64,000 nt of DNA, taken from Lagopus muta (Eukaryota > Chordata > Aves > Galliformes > Phasianidae). Each line of letters begins with the position of its first letter. The first letter of the stretch is position 1. Location: assembly GCF_023343835.1 (NCBI RefSeq), contig NC_064433.1, forward strand, positions 53,968,871 to 54,032,870, read 5' to 3'. This document shows positions 22,115 to 32,740 of the stretch, one piece after another. The translations under genes and the position numbers were made by a program. Below the pieces are notes generated by a model. The model was not told the origin of the DNA and searched no databases. It saw only the letters and a program-made list of their open reading frames with translations.

Positions 22115-23326
22115 AACGAGCGCTCCAGCCAGTGCTGCATGTGGAGTGCGCAGAAGGATTCTTCCTCTTTCCACTATCTGGTGCTGCCTGCCTCTACTGC
22201 AGGCTCCCGCGCGCTTGCCGGTGGGACTGGACGATGGTCCTCAGATGCCTCTGCATGAAGTTGATTTGAGCCTCCATGTTGCAGAGCAGGTCAGAAACAT
22301 TGATGTCGTCCTTTCCTCGATGCTCTGTTCTTATGGAGACTGAGGCTTTAGGTCCCGTTTCCTGGAAGTGACGGAGCGTGGGCACAGTGAAAGGGATGCA
22401 GGCTCATTTTGCAGAGAGCATTGCCCTGCAGAGCAAGCCCCTGCAGGGCTACTCTCTCTGCACAATGCATGTTAGTAGCTCCCCTGTCCCCATAGTTGTC
22501 TTAGTCTTCTCCAGAGGCCACGGGCAATGCTCAGCAGGCTCTGGATGCAGATGTGTTTTGCGACATGTGTGAGGATCCAGGTTACCCCTCTCTGCTCAAG
22601 GTCGTCCCAGAGGTGGCCCAGGGTGTCGTGCAAACTGAAGCCATTCTTCTTGGGGCCTGGGGACTGCTGCTTTGGTTCCCATGGAGTGTCAACCTTGCTG
22701 ACACTGTACCACATCCAGCTGGGCATTCCGAAAGGCCCAGCTGGCGGGGCCAGTTGAAGGCACGGCGCTGGGCATCTATGGACAGCTGCTGCCCTTGGGA
22801 TGCTGTCTTTTGGTCGCCATCCTCCGTTGCTACTTGGCAGGAGGATAGACCAAGCCAGCAGGGCCAGCTGGAGGCATGGTGCTGGGTATCGATGAGCAGC
22901 TGCCCCTCAGGAAGCACCAGCTTCTTGTTGCCATTCCCAGACCTGATGGGACAGGTGGTTAAGCCAAAGCAGCGGGGCAGGATGGAGGTGCCGGTCTCAA
23001 CTGGATGCTGCTGCTGCTGCTGAGCAAGGTGTGGCTTTTTGTCCCAATTACAAATCCAGGCAAAACAGCTGGCTCAGATAATTTTTCTAGGTGCTTCTGA
23101 GGCTGCAGATGAATCCAGCAGGGCATGGGCACCACTGACTTGCAGGGTAGTGCTCAGCTGCCAGGATGTGGGCCCATTCTCCTCCTTCCTACTAGGGGTT
23201 CCTACTGGGAACATTGCAGCCGTGAGTACAGGAGTCAGGAGAGGAAAGGCAGCCCTTAGTGCCTGAAGCAGCGGCCTCGCCACAGCACTCCCTTGCATTG
23301 CTGCCTTTTCTGAAGTCCTTCCACTG
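22115..23326 (-). repeat. Type S unit (1212 bp)
   Basis: Partner of 1414-2625. TTGCGACATG replaces TTCGCGACATG-type sequence near 22557, a variant shared with the S unit at 15817. Confidence 0.87.
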
Positions 23327-24741
23327 AACGAGCGCTCTAGCCAGTGCTGCATGTGGAGTGCGCAGAAGGATTCTTCCTCTTTCCACTATCTGGTGCTGCC
23401 TGCCTCTACTGCAGGCTCCCGCGCGCTTGCCGGTGGGACTGGACGATGGTCCTCAGATGCCTCTGCATGAAGTTGATTTGAGCCTCCATGTTGCAGAGCA
23501 GGTCAGAAACATTGATGTCGTCCTTTCCTCGATGCTCTGTTCTTATGGAGACTGAGGCTTTAGGTCCCGTTTCCTGGAAGTGACGGAGCGTGGGCACAGT
23601 GAAAGGGATGCAGGCTCATTTTGCAGAGAGCATTGCCCTGCAGAGCAAGCCCCTGCAGGGCTACTCTCTCTGCACAATGCATGTTAGTAGCTCCCCTGTC
23701 CCCATAGTTGTCTTAGTCTTCTCCAGAGGCCACGGGCAATGCTCAGCAGGCTCTGGATGCAGATGTGTTTCGCGACATGTGTGAGGATCCAGGTTACCCC
23801 TCTCTGCTCAAGGTTGTCCCAGAGGTGGCCCAGAGTATCGTGCAAGCACAGGACTTTCTACTTGGGGCCCAGGGACTGCTGCTTTGGGTCCTCTGGCGTG
23901 ACAACCTTGCTGACCCTGTAGCGGATGCGTCTGGGGCATTCCGAAAGACCCCGCTGGTGGGGCCAGTTGGAGGCACGGTGCTGGGCATTGATGAGCAGCT
24001 GCCCCTCAAGAAACACCAGCTACTTGTTGCCATTCCCAGAGCTGACAGGACACGTGATAAGCCAAACCAGCGGGGCCGGTTGGAGGAACTGGATGCTCCT
24101 GCAGCTGAGGAAGGTCTGTCTTTTTGTCCCCGTTACAAATCCAGGCAAAGTGGATGCAACAACCAGGATGGAATCCAGCACGTGGGGACATAGAGAGTGC
24201 TGTGGTCAGGAAGAGAGTCAGGTGAGCTTCATCCTGATCTCTCCCGAAGATCAATCTCAACACAGAAGCAGCTGTCACCCAGAGCACAGCTCCAGCAGTG
24301 ATCACCAGCGGCTGCCCCAAATGGCTGTGCTGGGAGAGGCCGCCAATGTGACTTAAGAGTTAAGACCGATGTCATGCCGTGCCACAAAGCCTTGTACCTT
24401 AGCCTGGCCACAGGGTTCCCAGTGTGCCCTGGTGTATTCTCCAGTGGCCTTTTTAGATTAGGATCTCATCAAGGCAGAGGGTCAGAGCTCAGAGAATTCC
24501 TCTAGGTGCTCCAGATGCCGAAGATGAACCCAGCAGAGCATGGGCACCACTGACTTGCAGGGTAGCGCTCAGCTGCCAGGATGTGGGCCCATTCTCCTCC
24601 TTCCTACTAGGGGTTCCCACTGGGAACATTGCAGCCGTGAGTACAGGAGTCCGGAGAGGAAAGGCAGCCCTTAGTGCCTGAAGCAGCGGCCTCGCCACAG
24701 CACTCCCTTGCATTGCTGCCTTTTCTGAAGTCCTTCCACTG
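23327..24741 (-). repeat. Type L unit (1415 bp)
   Basis: Partner of 2626-4050. It lacks that unit's 10-bp insertion and has its own changes (GACCCCGCTGG near 23946 and an extra AG near 24195). Confidence 0.87.
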
Positions 24742-24927
24742 AACGAGCGCTCTAGCCAGTGCTGCATGTGGAGTGCGCAGAAGGATTCTTCCTCTTTCCA
24801 CTATCTGGTGCTGCCTGTCTCTACTGCAGGCTCCTGCATGCTTCTCCGTGGGAGTGGAAGAGGTTCCTCAGGTGCCTCTCCATTGTGTCTATGTCGGTCT
24901 CCATGTCGCGGAGCCGGTCATAAACAC
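24742..24927 (-). pseudogene. Truncated exon 2-like fragment (copy B)
   Basis: Counterpart of 4051-4235 at the right edge of the second array. Confidence 0.7.
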
Positions 24928-24951
24928 TGGGTATATAGATAAGAAAAGTAC

Positions 24952-25092
24952 CTCTTTCCTCCTGTTACGCAGGCTAAATCTGCCCTCTTGCAGTCTAAAG
25001 CCTTTTTCCCTCGTCCTGTTGCTACAGGCCCTTACTAAAAAGTCCCTCCCAATCTTTCCTGCAGGCCCCTTTCAGGTTCTGGGATGTCACCA
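24952..25092 (-). mobile_element. CR1 LINE fragment (copy B)
   Basis: Counterpart of 4260-4400. Confidence 0.75.
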
Positions 25093-25205
25093 TCAAACCA
25101 TTTGCATTTGTTTAATAGGTGTTGCATGCCTCCCTGAGTGGAGGTAAGGAGTTACCTGAGCTTTTTAATGCATGCACCTCCACCTCCCTTAGTGCAGGTG
25201 TTTAA

Positions 25206-26513
25206 TTGTATTGGAAAATGAGTGACAACACTTACACCATGAAAAGTGAAGATGCATTATTTGATCTTTTAGCAAAGCATGGTGCTCGACTCTCTTTATC
25301 AGGTATGGATTGGGCACGACAGAACTGGTGTAACTTGCAGGGTGTTTTGGACCGTATTGGTGTTCTGCAAAAGAATGCTCCTACCTGAGCTGGAAAAGGA
25401 AAGTCGTTTATTTGTGCCGTACTCGGGGCTACTTTAAAAGCAGCCGTGGAGTTCCGAGATGAAAAGCGTTCGGCAGAAACCCAAAGTATACAAGCACTGC
25501 AGGAATCGGTTTCAAGTAACACAAGGATTGGTAAAAACTCTGCAGAATCAAATGGTGAACCCTGAGGAACAATTAGAAAGAGAGAAACGTAATTCAGCTT
25601 TGTTGCAAATGGCTTTTAAGGAACTGTAACCCCTAACCATCTGCAGTCAGGAAACAGTATGGACATGGGGGGCGGTTGCCCAAGAGTTAATTAACTATGG
25701 AAGAAAATATGGGCCGGTGATGTCTTCCTCCACTACATTTGAGCCAAGGGAAGTAAGACTTGCAGCAGTCAGCCTTGCCCCCAGGCCTCCTAACCCAAAG
25801 CTCAATGGGACTGGAAGGGTCTCATTGTCAGTAAAAACAGGTAGGCGAAATATTGATCATAAACGTAATTGTCTCTGGACACTGGGCTGGCAAAAGGGTG
25901 TTCCACGAGATCTGACGAATGGATTACCCACTGTCAGGTTAGAGAAATTAGTGAACTGGTGGCCAGAACAAAAGCTCCAGAATCTTGAGGAGAGCAAAAC
26001 CCCAGGTCCTAGGGCCTCTCCCAGGAAACCTGAGTGGCTATCCAAGCCATTAGAAAACTGATGTCTTTGCCCCTCTCAAGTGAGCGGGGTAGAGGCGATG
26101 AAGGGTGGATGCATGAGAAAGCTCACAACAAAGGGAAACAAGATCCTCGATTTAACACCTTCTGCCAAAGGCCTCACCACTCTTGCCAGTTATCCCTGTG
26201 AGTCACAGTCCAGTGGCTGATAAGGCAGGGAAACACTCTTACCTCCCTGGCCAGACTGTGTCGATTCACTCAGCTAGCCTGAGGCCAGTTTCCCTAACCT
26301 TAACGGGATCCCTTAACAAATATCCTTGGAAGGCTAAAGACACCCCGAAAAAGGAATATGAAATCAACACTTGCTGGATTGTTTCCTCATTTTTTAACCA
26401 CGTTAACAAAGCCCAGAAAGGGCAAGTCGGTGCCTTGTTTTATTTTACAGAAGATCACCGTGGGACCTTGACAGAACACAAAAAGGCTAATAGCTGATTT
26501 TACCCTTTTGTAT
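25206..26513 (+). mobile_element. ERVL-like gag/pol remnant, copy B
   Basis: This is the duplicate of 4513-5820. The middle piece is open for 114 codons (25717-26061), because the codon that is TGA in copy A is CGA here. Other frame changes and stops are shared, so the element was already defective before the duplication. Confidence 0.65.
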
Positions 26514-28589
26514 TTTGTGACAGAAATACTGAAGATTTGATCATGCTAGAATACTGAATGTACTTCTTGATTACATTTTTTGGTTGCAATAGTGTTATGT
26601 TTTGTGTTGTTGTGGGTGTGGGTGGTGATTGATATCAATCCTTGGATCTGTTAAACTTCACAGCTGGCTTCAGGGTTTTTACAGGTCATCTTGGCTTACT
26701 GGTACTCCCTGCACAGTGATACCATTTCTTTTGAGCCCTTCTTTCACCCCTTTCTACCAAACTGATTATGATTTGCATGTAACTCCTCCAGAGTGCTTCC
26801 AAATTCCTAACAAACTGGTAAGTGAATCAAGGGACCCATCTAATATCTGTTCGATGTGGTCACAAAAGAAATATATCATGAAGCCTTTTGCACTGATGCT
26901 TTTCAGTGTCACACCAGTCCAGGAGTTCCATCCAAAACGTGGTTGTTGGAAAGTGCCTAAGGTTTAATAAGACGTGTGTATGTTGCTGGGATAACCCCTC
27001 TCTGATGGTTTGTACTGTAGGGGTATCCTGCACACACTATCCTGCGAAAAGTTCTGTGGACTGTAACAACACTTGAAATGCCAAACTAATATTTTTATCT
27101 CTCAGCATTTGAATTGCTTTGGAAATGCTCAAGTGGAAAGTTCTCAGGACACTAAATTACCTTAGAAAACATTGCATGACAAGTCCACCTACTGTCAAAT
27201 TAGACTAGATACGCTTTTAGTGAATTAACTGAGGTGTAATATTGTATGGCTATTCATAAACACCACAACCTCTACTGAAGAACTCCCATCTGGTTTTCTA
27301 AAATTTGGCAGTTTGTGCAACCGAATATTGTGAATCTTTCTGAAAAGTCATCAAGGGTCTGTAGATCCTCTTCATATAGTGCTGTGGTTGTGACTGTCCC
27401 CGTGGTGTAGCAGTGCTGTAGATGACACAAGATATCCAGTGTCACATCTATCAGTTTTTGATGTGATAATGTATGTGTGTATACACTCCTTTCAGAGAGC
27501 AATAATCATCAGAGAGTGGTATGAAACACATCGTGGCGGTGCCACAGGTCATGAGCTGTAGCATCTTCATTACCCTAGAGGTGAATTATAATGGCTAAGA
27601 GAAAGGAGAACGCTCATCCTGATGAAAATTGTTACTGTGTGTATCCATGAACCCATCAGACAGAAACAGTTTTGAGAAAAGCAGCATTTTCTCTGAGGTC
27701 TGGCAATGGACAGTGATGGGCTGTTGTCCAGAGTGTTGCTTTCTTGGCTGCAGCAGGGATCAGAGTCCTGGATCCAGTTGGGCATGAGCCCTCTGCTGGT
27801 GCCCTCCTCCCTGAGCATGGCAAAGTTTTCTGCAGACAGCAAAACTTGCTTCTCAATATAAAAATCACTCTTAATAATGATATTAAATCGGAATGTTTCT
27901 TAGTAATTGTTACAGTAATAGCAGTGTTCTCACTTTACATATTTTACTTCTGGCTTCTGCAGAAACAATACTAAAAAAGAAAACAAACAAGCAAAAACAC
28001 CCACTAAAACAGCATCAGATTAGATCCTAAGGAGTTATAGTATAACACTGTCATTTTATCTAAAGAATCGAGGAACCCTTTTATTTTTTATTGGTCTCAG
28101 TATTGCAACAAATCCTCTTTGTTTACTTATGAAAAGAGCCAATTGAATGAGCAGGGAAACAGTGAGCTACATAATGCAAACAGGAGCTGTCTGGGCTCTT
28201 ACTGACGGGTTTTCCTCTTGTCCTTTTATTTCTCCTGGACTTCTGCAGCTGGCTGCTGTTGAAGAGAAGATACCAGGCTGATCTGAGGTGGCCATTCCTG
28301 GGTACTACGGGCATTTGTAGATGCTTTGTTAACTTGATCAACTTGAAGGCTTAGGAGCCTGAATGCAATGGGTGTAGGATACAGTTAAAATGAAATCCAG
28401 AAAGGAGCCTTAGGTACCAAAATGATGGGTCAAATTAATCCTTCGTCATTCATCACTAAAAAAGCAGAATGACTCTATGACGCATTGCAGGTTGTGTTTT
28501 TCCAACCTTACTTCCTTATCCCCACCATTTTGAGGTCACTATTCATAGAGGTGAGAGATGGGAAGGTGAAGACCCTAGTTGAATTGAAA
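26514..28589. other. Unassigned duplicated segment (copy B)
   Basis: This is the counterpart of 5821-7896 with scattered substitutions (for example near 26733, 26877, 27157 and 27400). No gene is supported. Confidence 0.5.
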
Positions 28590-28727
28590 TCTCCCTCAGC
28601 TTGGATTAATACTGCAATCACTGATTTGCTGGATGAAAGCCGGGTAAATGCTAGGCATACAGCTGTTTCTTGAAGCAAGGCAGCAGACTCCACCTTTTTT
28701 GAAGCCTAATCTGTGACATGAGAATCT

Positions 28728-28873
28728 CACATGAGAATCTGGCTGAGCTTCATCCTGTTCTCTCCCAAAGGTCAATCTCAGCACAAAACCAGCTGTCACC
28801 CAGACCAGAGCTCCAGCAGTGAGCACCAGCGGCTGTCCCAAATGAGTGTGCTGGGGGAGGCTGCCATTGTGGA
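28728..28873 (-). pseudogene. Start-region fragment of the amplified family (copy B)
   Basis: Same as 8035-8180, with the ATG at 28751-28753. The reading frame is lost a few codons after the start. Confidence 0.72.
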
Positions 28874-29180
28874 CATGTGGACAATGTGGACAATGTTGGA
28901 CGTGACTTTAAGGAAAGATTTCATAATAATGAAAGAATTAGTAATAGCGGGGAACAGTGTACTTCAGCTTCACTCCATTTTTATTTCCCATTAGCAGTAC
29001 TTTTGGTCTAGTAGACTGAAATACCAGAAGCATGCTTTTCTATTGGCCCACAAAAAAGCTACAAATGGGACTGTTGTCTAGATTTGGACCAACGTGGCTC
29101 CTTGGCATGCAGCAGGGCAGCCATGCACCCAGCTCGGGCTTGGGCCTCTACACCCAAATCCCAGCTCCACTTCCTCCCTT

Positions 29181-29525
29181 CCAGAGAGTCAATGTATGGT
29201 TAGACTGGGAAGGGACCTTTAAGATGATGTAGGTCCAAACCCCCAGCTATAGGCAGGGCCGCCTCCCTCTGGACCAGGCTGCTCCAGGCCCCATGGGGGC
29301 TGGCCTTGAATGCCTCAAGGCTGGGGGCATCCAGAACCTGACTGGGCAGCCGGTCCCAGTGTCTCACCAGCCTCATGGTAAAAGGAAAGAATTTCTTCCT
29401 GTTATCTAGACTAATCTGCCCTCTTGCAGTTTAAAGCCATTTCCCCTTGTCCTGTCGCTGCGTGCCCTGATTAAAAAGTCCCTCCCCAGCTTTCCTGCAG
29501 GCCCCCTTCAGGTCCTGGAAGGCCG
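29181..29525 (-). mobile_element. CR1 LINE, 3' half (copy B)
   Basis: Counterpart of 8488-8832. The second half of this CR1 is absent because copy B ends inside the nested ERV fragment. Confidence 0.9.
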
Positions 29526-29535
29526 CTAGCACGGG

Positions 29536-30438
29536 TGTGTGGGAATACAAGGAGCACAGTACCGATCAGCAGCTGTGGAGCAAGACAAAGCATGAAAGGC
29601 AAGGGCACTTCTAGAAGAAAAGGAACAGCTCAGGGCTCTGACTGGATAAGCGCCCGCCCCCGTGAACGGCTGGGGAGCGTCCGTAGAATGCTCTGTTGAC
29701 ATGTAAATGTGGCTGGGAAAGTGGTGGGGCCGGGTGGGACAGCTAGAGAAAGAAAACTTGTGAAGGTATGTAAGCGATGTGAGAATTTGCAGTGAACGAT
29801 GTGGATCGTTCCCTTCTGAGTCCGTGCATCAGACGCTGCAAATGGCGCCCACCGCGTGGAGCAAACGAAGCCGAGGCTGAGCGAGCCCGGCCCGGCAGCG
29901 CCGCCCGACTCCAGTGCGGAGAGATTGATTGGCGCGCGGCCGCAGCGTTCTGCAGGCCAGTAGGTGAGCAGTCGGGAGCTACGGGGAGTTCGCCAAGGAC
30001 GGAGCAACAAGTAACTGTGGAAGCATTACGGCTAAAGCTTCAGAATCAGCCTTCAGCCGCTTCAGCATTAGCTACCCTTCTTAAATGGCTGAGCCAAACG
30101 TCCCCGAATTTCCGAGAACTGGGTTCTCTCCGCGCGGAGAGCTTTGCGACAAAGTTGGCACGGGACTCTGGGAGGCTTCTATGACTAAAGACAGAACGGC
30201 TGCTAAGCTCGTGCCTGTTTGGCGCCACATAACGGAAGGGCTTAAGCAAATTGGACGAGGAAGAATTTCTTCCGACTGTTCCCCATCGCCCTCCCTCCCA
30301 CCCCCGCCGCTGCCCCTCGGTGCGGAAAGCAGCCCCTGCCCAGACCCGAGCCGTGGCTCCGACCCCGCTCCCGGCCGGGGAGAAGAGACGACGGGGAGAA
30401 GAGCCCCCGACGCTCGCCGTGACGCTGCCGCCCTCCGG
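29536..30438 (+). mobile_element. LTR-PBS-gag fragment (copy B), truncated earlier
   Basis: This is the counterpart of 8843-9742. The LTR-like part is 29536-29840 and the PBS 29843-29860. A TAG (29961-29963) replaces an AAG codon seen in A in one frame. The copy stops in the proline-rich linker at about 30438 and so lacks the capsid-start piece and the second half of the CR1. Confidence 0.6.
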
Positions 30439-30490
30439 CCATGTACCTGACATTTGGGAGGTGTAGGAAACAAAAATGTGCTTCCTTATA
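30439..30490. other. Junction between copy B and the 4.1-kb array
   Basis: About 50 bp of linker with no match to copies A or C or to other 4.1-kb units. It joins the truncated gag fragment to the first unit, which starts at GCAGGCATTAGCATACC (about 30492). Confidence 0.7.
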
Positions 30491-30659
30491 CAGCAGGCAT
30501 TAGCATACCCTATTTCCCTTTGACCTAAGGAGGCTGCCCTGAGTGGAAAAAGTGAAGTATTAGTCAGGTTAGTGTTAGAGAAAGGAAAAACTCTCCAGGT
30601 CCCATCCACATTGCTCCCATGCCCCCCGTAATCGAGAGCGCATCCTTTCTGATGCATCT

Positions 30660-31352
30660 CAGTAGCTCATCTGTCCCCACAGTCGTCTTCCTCTTCTCCA
30701 GAGGCCAGGGGCAATGCTCTGCAGGCTCAGGATGCCAGTGTGCTTCAAGACATCCGTGAGGATCCAGGGTACATATCTTTGGGCAAGACTGTCCCAGAGG
30801 TGGCCCAGGGTGTGGTGCAAGCTGAAGACTTTCTGCTTGGTGCTGGGGGACTGCTGATCTGGGTCCTTTGGAGTGACAACCTTGCTGACCCTGTGCTGGA
30901 TCCATCTGAGGTGTTCAGAAAGCCTCAGCTGGCCAGAAGGGCCAGTTGGAGGCACAGCACTGGGCATTAATGCGCAGCTGCTGCTCATGGGATGCCGTCA
31001 TTTCTGCCCCATCCTCAGTAGTTACGTGGCAGGTAGGTACACCAAGTCAGCAGAGCCAGTTGAAGGCACGGTGCTGGGTATCAATGAGCAGCTGCTGCTT
31101 ATGTGGCATGCTCTCTTTTGGTCCCCATCCGCCGTTGTTACATGGCAGGTGGGTAGAGAGAGCCAGCAGGGCCAGTTGAAGGCACGGTGCTGGGTATCAA
31201 TGAGCAGCTGCACCTCAAGAACCACCGGCATTTTGTTGCCTTTCCCACACTGATGGGACAGCTGGTTAAGCCATACCAGTAGGGCCCGCTGGAGGTCCTG
31301 GTCTCAACTGGATGCTGCTGCTGAGGAAGGAGTGGCTTTTTGTCCCGATTAC
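30660..31352 (-). pseudogene. Exon 1-like relative, unit 1 (three sub-repeats)
   Basis: The minus strand keeps the sequence class of the C-terminal part of exon 1 (LGHLWDSLAQR, WILTDVLKH, APGLWRRGRRLWGQ). The start-codon end is missing: homology stops at about 31352 against the ERVL-like remnant. Sub-repeats begin near 30942, 31055 and 31172 and change the frame between copies. The donor position reads AT (ACAGATGAGC), not GT. Not a working exon. Confidence 0.78.
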
Positions 31353-31432
31353 TGCAGACATGGCGGTAGCCAGAAGGTTTTGGAAATAAATATATGTGCA
31401 TACCTACTGTCTTGTCTTTGGAATATCTATAA

Positions 31433-32512
31433 ATGGGTCAGGGGGCAGAACATTACCCTAGTCTAGAGACTTAACAATTCCTGGAGAGATCCCAGGATTT
31501 CTGGGATCCCCTTATTATGAGCTGGCAACCATCATTGAAAAATGGGGTTCCCTGCGTGCTATGGGAAATATTTCTCCATTCCGCATGGCGGACTGTTTTC
31601 ATGGACGAAGCAAAGACAGATTGGTTACAAAAGAACAGCAGTTAGCTGCCTCTACGGTGGCATGGCCACTGTGAAATGCTTTAGATCAGGCCAAGATGAG
31701 GGCCAGGACCTTAGAAAATGAAAATGAAGGATTGCACGACCGCATGGAAAAATTAGAGCAAGAACTCGGTATACAGACAGGGAAAAAAACAACCCTGAAT
31801 TTTCCGCGAGGGCAGGTCTGTAACATTTCAGTAGATGATAAACAGGTTCCTGAATCAATGGACCTGGCTGATCCAGAAAATGAAAATTCTAAGTGGGATC
31901 TCAGTGCTCCGCTTGCAAGAGATCCCTTGGAGATTTGTCCTATAATAACTCAAAAAACAAAACAATACAAGATAGACCAGCAGGGGTGCCCCCCTGATCA
32001 GTGGCCCCCTGCCCAAACTCGCTTACATATGGCGGCCCGTCCATATACGGCAGCGGAATTAATGGACCTGGTCCAACGGTTCTGACCAAAGCCCAGAGAA
32101 AGTGTGCCAGCTTGGCTGTTAAGATGATGGACTGGGGGAGAACGGAACAGGACGCTTTCCACCAGGCAAAGCTGGCCGTGCAACAAGCCCAGGCATTGGA
32201 TAAACTTGATCCTACCCTCCGAGCCGAGCTGGGCGTTCGTGTCACTCAGGATGGCTTTGGCTGGGGCCTGTGGCAACGCCAGAGTTCTGTTTGGACCCCC
32301 AAACAGATTTGGGTTCTGCTCTCGGGTCTGGCACGGAGCAGAAGAAAGATACGGTACGACTGAAAAACAGTTATTGGCTGCCTACTCTGCATGTACAGGC
32401 GGTAGAGCCGATCACCCAAACGGCTGAAGTCGTAGTTAAGACCACCCTGCCGATTCAGGGGTGGGGGAAGGATCTGACCCACCTTCCTAAGACGGCGATG
32501 GCCCCGTCTTGA
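31433..32512 (+). mobile_element. ERVL-like gag and pol remnant, unit 1
   Basis: The remnant opens with ATG-GGT (a possible myristoylation start), and a stop follows within 15 codons. A frame from about 31500 leads into a 129-codon stretch (31696-32085) with LENENEGLHDRMEKLEQEL, a coiled-coil-like motif, and ending AARPYTAAELMDLVQRF, a capsid-like motif. A TGA interrupts the same frame, which then reads PKPRESVPAWLL, another gag motif. After about 32140 the sequence becomes pol-like: KLDPTLRAELGVRVTQDGFG and then words typical of an ERVL RNase H region (GWGLWQRQ; in a shifted frame AEERYGTTEKQLLAAYSA). So gag is joined to late pol by an internal deletion. Several breaks make it non-functional. 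Confidence 0.7.
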
Positions 32513-32703
32513 TGTTACATGTCTGCACATTCAGAGATGAGATGTTATGTCTGCTCGGGGCCTTCAGCGGTATTCCAGAGTTGGTGTTTGTGAATGGAGG
32601 ATGGTATGTAGCCTGTGAATGAGTCCAGCTCACAAAATTCAGCCCCATCTAAAACCACTTGGTTCATAAGCGTATGACCGAGAGGAGACATGAAGTATAA
32701 GTT

Positions 32704-32709
32704 TTTATT
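32704..32709 (-). terminator. Poly(A) signal AATAAA, gene model copy 1
   Basis: TTTATT on the plus strand, 32 bp past the minus-strand stop codon. The equivalent hexamers are at 36830-36835 and 40956-40961. Confidence 0.5.
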
Positions 32710-32740
32710 TAGAAAGGCATTGTGTATCATTGAATCAGGC

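Larger units (their letters stand above)
20702..30438. repeat. Segmental duplication copy B
   Basis: This is the partner of 1-9742. It ends abruptly inside the gag-derived proline-rich region at about 30438, where copies A and C continue to about 9992 and 45631. It is then joined to the 4.1-kb tandem array through a short linker. Its left part is continuous with further L and S units (15.8-20.7 kb), so the array is longer on this side than is visible for copy A. Confidence 0.93.

Noticed and set aside
1..24741. CRISPR-like or satellite interpretation of the arrays
   Set aside because: Units exceed 1.2 kb and contain spliced-gene relics. This is eukaryotic segmental and tandem duplication.
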